A stretch of DNA of 64,000 nucleotides from DAIDKA01 sp035487155 (GTDB taxonomy: Bacteria; Pseudomonadota; Gammaproteobacteria; Steroidobacterales; Steroidobacteraceae). The stretch covers positions 1 through 64,000 of the forward strand of contig DATHMK010000034.1 of assembly GCA_035487155.1 (NCBI GenBank), given 5' to 3'. Every line of letters starts with the position of its first letter. Within the stretch, counting starts at the first letter, position 1. Below the pieces are notes generated by a model. The model was not told where the DNA came from. It was given only the letters and a program-made list of their open reading frames with translations, and ran no database searches. Shown here piece after piece: positions 61,872 through 64,000 of the stretch. The position numbers and the translations under genes were made by a program.

Positions 61872-62279
61872 ATGGCACAGACACGGGGCGTGGAAGGCCG
61901 AACTTCCAATCGCGGATTTGCATCGATGAATCAGGAGCGGCAACGTCAGATCGCCAGCATGGGCGGCAAGGCGGTACCGGACTCGAAGCGCAGTTTTTCC
62001 CAGAATCGCGACCTGGCGGCGCAGGCAGGCCGCAAGGGTGGGCAGAGCGTACCGGGCGAGAAGCGCAGCTTTTCGCAGAACCGCGAACTCGCGGCTCAGG
62101 CGGGCCGTAAGGGCGGTCAGAGCGTTCCGGATGAGAAGCGCAGCTTCTCCCAGAATCCCGGATTGGCGGCGCAGGCCGGTCGCAAGGGCGGCCAGGCCAG
62201 TCACAGCGGCTTACCAGGGCATGACGTCACGGCAGATGTTCCGCCAGGAACGATCCGCCGTCCCGGGACGGCGCGCTGA
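61872..62279 (+). CDS. KGG-repeat stress protein
   Basis: 135 residues, hydrophilic. RGFASMNQERQRQIASMGGKA opens the KGG (con-10/GsiB-like) pattern, followed by three 25-residue repeats centred on KRSFSQN...LAAQAGRKGGQ. Such proteins are induced by stress or desiccation; the mechanism is not established. AGGAGATCCGAT precedes the ATG. A 134-base gap separates it from ccmI, so it has its own promoter. Confidence 0.87.
   Translation: MAQTRGVEGRTSNRGFASMNQERQRQIASMGGKAVPDSKRSFSQNRDLAAQAGRKGGQSVPGEKRSFSQNRELAAQAGRKGGQSVPDEKRSFSQNPGLAAQAGRKGGQASHSGLPGHDVTADVPPGTIRRPGTAR
61986..62210 (+). repeat. Three 75-bp tandem repeats within the KGG gene
   Basis: Units 61986-62060, 62061-62135 and 62136-62210 each encode one KRSFSQN repeat of 25 residues. 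The first two are almost identical at protein level (DL/EL and GE/DE differ); the third diverges at its end. Confidence 0.75.
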
Positions 62280-62337
62280 ACTGAGCCTGAGGCGTGTGCA
62301 ATCTTTACGCGCCTACATGCAGAACTTGCACCCCATC

Positions 62338-62362
62338 CCGGTCAGGCATCCGGCCTGACCGG
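62338..62362. terminator. Bidirectional hairpin between convergent genes
   Basis: CCGGTCAGG (62338-62346) pairs with CCTGACCGG (62354-62362) across a 7-base loop. It lies between the KGG gene (plus) and the hybrid kinase (minus) and includes the kinase stop codon. No long T-run follows, so efficiency is uncertain. Confidence 0.45.
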
Positions 62363-63577
62363 CCTTTGGGTGTGATGACACACTTCGGCGAGGATGCGAT
62401 TGAGTTCCTCCGGGTCGATGGGTTTGACCAGGTGCCGATCGAAGCCGGCGCTGCGCGAGCGGCGCTTGTCATCTTCCTGACCCCAACCTGTCTGCGCACA
62501 CAGCAGCACTGAACCGCCCCAGGGGCGGGCGCGCAGCCGACGTGCCGTCTCGTAGCCGTCGATGCCCGGCATACCGATGTCCAGCAACACCACGTTGGGC
62601 CTGAATTCCTCGGCAATCTCCAGCGCCTCCAGGCCATCGGCGGCGGTGCGCACATCGTGTCCTTCCAGATCGAGCATCAGCGCCAGGCCCTGCGCACCGT
62701 CGCGATTGTCATCCACGATGAGGATGCGGGCGCTGCTGCGTTCCGGTGACATGGTGATGGCCTCGGCGACGGTGGGGATGCCGCGCAATACCGGGACCTG
62801 AAGATTCAGCTGCACTTCGAAGGTGCTGCCGCGACCCGGCCCGTCGCTGTGCACGGCAATGCGTCCGCCATGCAGTTCCACCAGGCTCTTTGCCAGCGTC
62901 ATGCCGATGCCCAGACCCATGTGAGCGCCGCGAATGCCGTGACCACTGCGCCGGAACATCTCGAACACCTGGGGCAGCAGCTCATCGCTGATGCCGGCGC
63001 CCTGGTCGCTGATGGACACCGTCAGCCATTGCTCTTGCTGTTCGGCGCGGATGCGGATCTCAGTACCCAGATCACTGAACTTGGAGCTGTTGTTGAGAAT
63101 GCCGGCAAACACCTGGACGATGCGCCGGCTGTCCACGTGCAGCCACACCGTGCTGGGGGGCAGTTCCAGGCGCAGATGCTGCTGGCGGCTCTCCAGCACC
63201 GCACGGTTGGTGTCGATCGCCCGGTGCAGCAGGGATTCGAGGTTGACCCGTTCGCGGCGCAGCTCCAGTTGGCCATCGGCGATCTGGGTGACATCGGCCA
63301 GGTCATCGATCAGGCGTGTGAGCTGGGTGACCTGGCGCTCGATCATGCCGCGCGCGGCACGCGCCAGTGCATGGTCATTGTCCGCAACCGCCAGCACGTG
63401 TACGGCGCTGCGCATCGCGGCCAGTGGATTGCGCAGTTCATGCGCCAGCGTGGCGAAAAAATCCTTGCGGTCACGTTCACGTTCACGAATCAGATCCGCC
63501 AGCTGATCACGCTCCTGGGATACCGTTTGGAGACGCGCCTGCAGTTCGCCCTCTGGCGGGGGGTTCTTCGATGCCAT
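62342..63577 (-). CDS. Hybrid sensor histidine kinase/response regulator
   Basis: 411 residues. N-terminal coiled coil (about 10-40) without membrane segment or recognised sensor domain, HisKA with H46 (LAHELRNPLAAM), HATPase_c (NNSSKF, DQGAGI, GLGIGMTLAKSLVELHGG), then a receiver domain from about 285 with phosphoacceptor D333 (VVLLDIGMPG) and K (LVKPID). The soluble, sensor-less layout suggests it takes signals from a partner, perhaps the kinase upstream. ATG start; the kinase below ends 20 bases before it. Confidence 0.88.
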   Translation of the reverse strand: MASKNPPPEGELQARLQTVSQERDQLADLIRERERDRKDFFATLAHELRNPLAAMRSAVHVLAVADNDHALARAARGMIERQVTQLTRLIDDLADVTQIADGQLELRRERVNLESLLHRAIDTNRAVLESRQQHLRLELPPSTVWLHVDSRRIVQVFAGILNNSSKFSDLGTEIRIRAEQQEQWLTVSISDQGAGISDELLPQVFEMFRRSGHGIRGAHMGLGIGMTLAKSLVELHGGRIAVHSDGPGRGSTFEVQLNLQVPVLRGIPTVAEAITMSPERSSARILIVDDNRDGAQGLALMLDLEGHDVRTAADGLEALEIAEEFRPNVVLLDIGMPGIDGYETARRLRARPWGGSVLLCAQTGWGQEDDKRRSRSAGFDRHLVKPIDPEELNRILAEVCHHTQRPVRPDA

Positions 63578-63597
63578 GGGCTAGGACATAGCAAGAA

Positions 63598-64000
63598 TCA
63601 GGCCGAGCGCGGAAACCTCACCACGAAGCGCGTGCCGCGCCCCTCGCGGCCGGATTCGGCATTGACGGTGGCGCCGTGCACGCTGGCGATTTCGCGCACG
63701 ATGGCCAGACCCAGTCCGCAGCCCTCGGCATCGGCGGTTTCGCCGCGGTGGAAGCGCTCGAAAATGCGCTCGCGCTCGGTTTCCGGCACGCCCGGCCCAT
63801 CATCGGTGACCGCCAGTTCCGGCAGCCGCGAGCCGGAGACACTCAGGGTCACACTGGCGCCTTCCGGGCAGTAGCGCAGGGCGTTGTCGATGAGGTTGTT
63901 GATCAGCTCCTCGAGCAATCCGGTATGCCCCTGGATCAGCACCGGCTGTTCGGGCGCGACAAAGCCGAAATCCATCCGGCGTGCCAGGGCCGGACCGATC
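63598..64000 (-). CDS. Sensor histidine kinase, C-terminal part (runs off window)
   Basis: The visible 133 codons end a histidine kinase. HATPase_c motifs are clear: N box ELINNLIDNALRY, G1 DDGPGVP, F box IFERFHRGE and G2 GCGLGLAIV. The 5' part lies beyond 64,000, so sensor and HisKA are not seen. It is transcribed just before the hybrid kinase, 20 bases apart, so the two may form one signalling unit. Confidence 0.85.
   Translation of the reverse strand, partial: IGPALARRMDFGFVAPEQPVLIQGHTGLLEELINNLIDNALRYCPEGASVTLSVSGSRLPELAVTDDGPGVPETERERIFERFHRGETADAEGCGLGLAIVREIASVHGATVNAESGREGRGTRFVVRFPRSA

Overview
The window is 64 kb of GC-rich chromosome from a Gram-negative bacterium, most likely a gammaproteobacterium. 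The evidence is a complete system I cytochrome c maturation operon, TamA/TamB, an LpxL-type lipid A acyltransferase, MltA and an HflK/HflC pair. The closest group might be Steroidobacterales, Nevskiales or Xanthomonadales, but that is an inference from gene content only. Genes are tightly packed. Same-strand neighbours often share 4-base ATGA, GTGA or TTGA stop/start overlaps, and several convergent pairs overlap tail to tail.

Layout. 1-2.7 kb (minus): an SPFH pair, with a polytopic HflK-like protein and an HflC-like protein cut by the window edge. 2.8-5.6 kb (plus): an orphan CcoP-like di-heme cytochrome, a PpiC-like foldase and a HupE/UreJ-like membrane protein in a coupled operon. 5.9-13.0 kb (plus): a leucine/isovalerate catabolic operon, liuA-liuB-liuD followed by a MaoC hydratase, a CitE-type CoA-ester lyase and a thiolase. 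The usual liuC and liuE genes are absent, and the MaoC and CitE-like genes sit where they would be expected. 13.0-15.2 kb: a cluster of very small membrane, stress-like and exported proteins. 15.2-25 kb: an orphan FecR-like protein, an AAA ATPase, a Tat-exported flavoprotein, DUF3293, DUF6152 and DUF4279 proteins, a large exported protein of unknown function, a SWIM zinc-finger protein and a HIT hydrolase. 25-42.9 kb: envelope and housekeeping genes, namely an LpxL-type acyltransferase, an M16 protease, a mono-heme protein, MltA, an MDR oxidoreductase, a transketolase-like enzyme, tamA-tamB, a COG2521-like methyltransferase, DsbA and a polyphosphate-glucokinase-like ROK kinase.

From 42,892 to 54,908 lies an integrated element of 12.0 kb inserted at the 3' end of a tRNA-Leu(UAA) gene. 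A 17-bp exact repeat of the tRNA 3' end (including CCA) marks its left end, exactly 12,000 bp from the copy in the intact tRNA. It carries a P4-type integrase, an AlpA-like regulator, a VapE-type primase/helicase, small and large terminase subunits, a DUF2213 protein, a short tape-measure-like protein, and two genes on the opposite strand (a zinc-ribbon protein and an unknown protein) where a portal gene might be expected. No portal, capsid or lysis gene is visible, so it is either a decayed prophage or a phage satellite. It contains a two-part repeat (TACCCGC-N5-TACCCGC) near both ends and once internally, and an iteron-like inverted repeat just after the primase gene that could be a replication origin.

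55.0-61.7 kb holds ccmABCDEFGHI, nine closely packed genes for cytochrome c maturation; their products would mature the c-type cytochromes seen elsewhere in the window. 61.9-64 kb has a KGG-repeat stress protein, a hybrid histidine kinase/response regulator and the C-terminal end of another histidine kinase.
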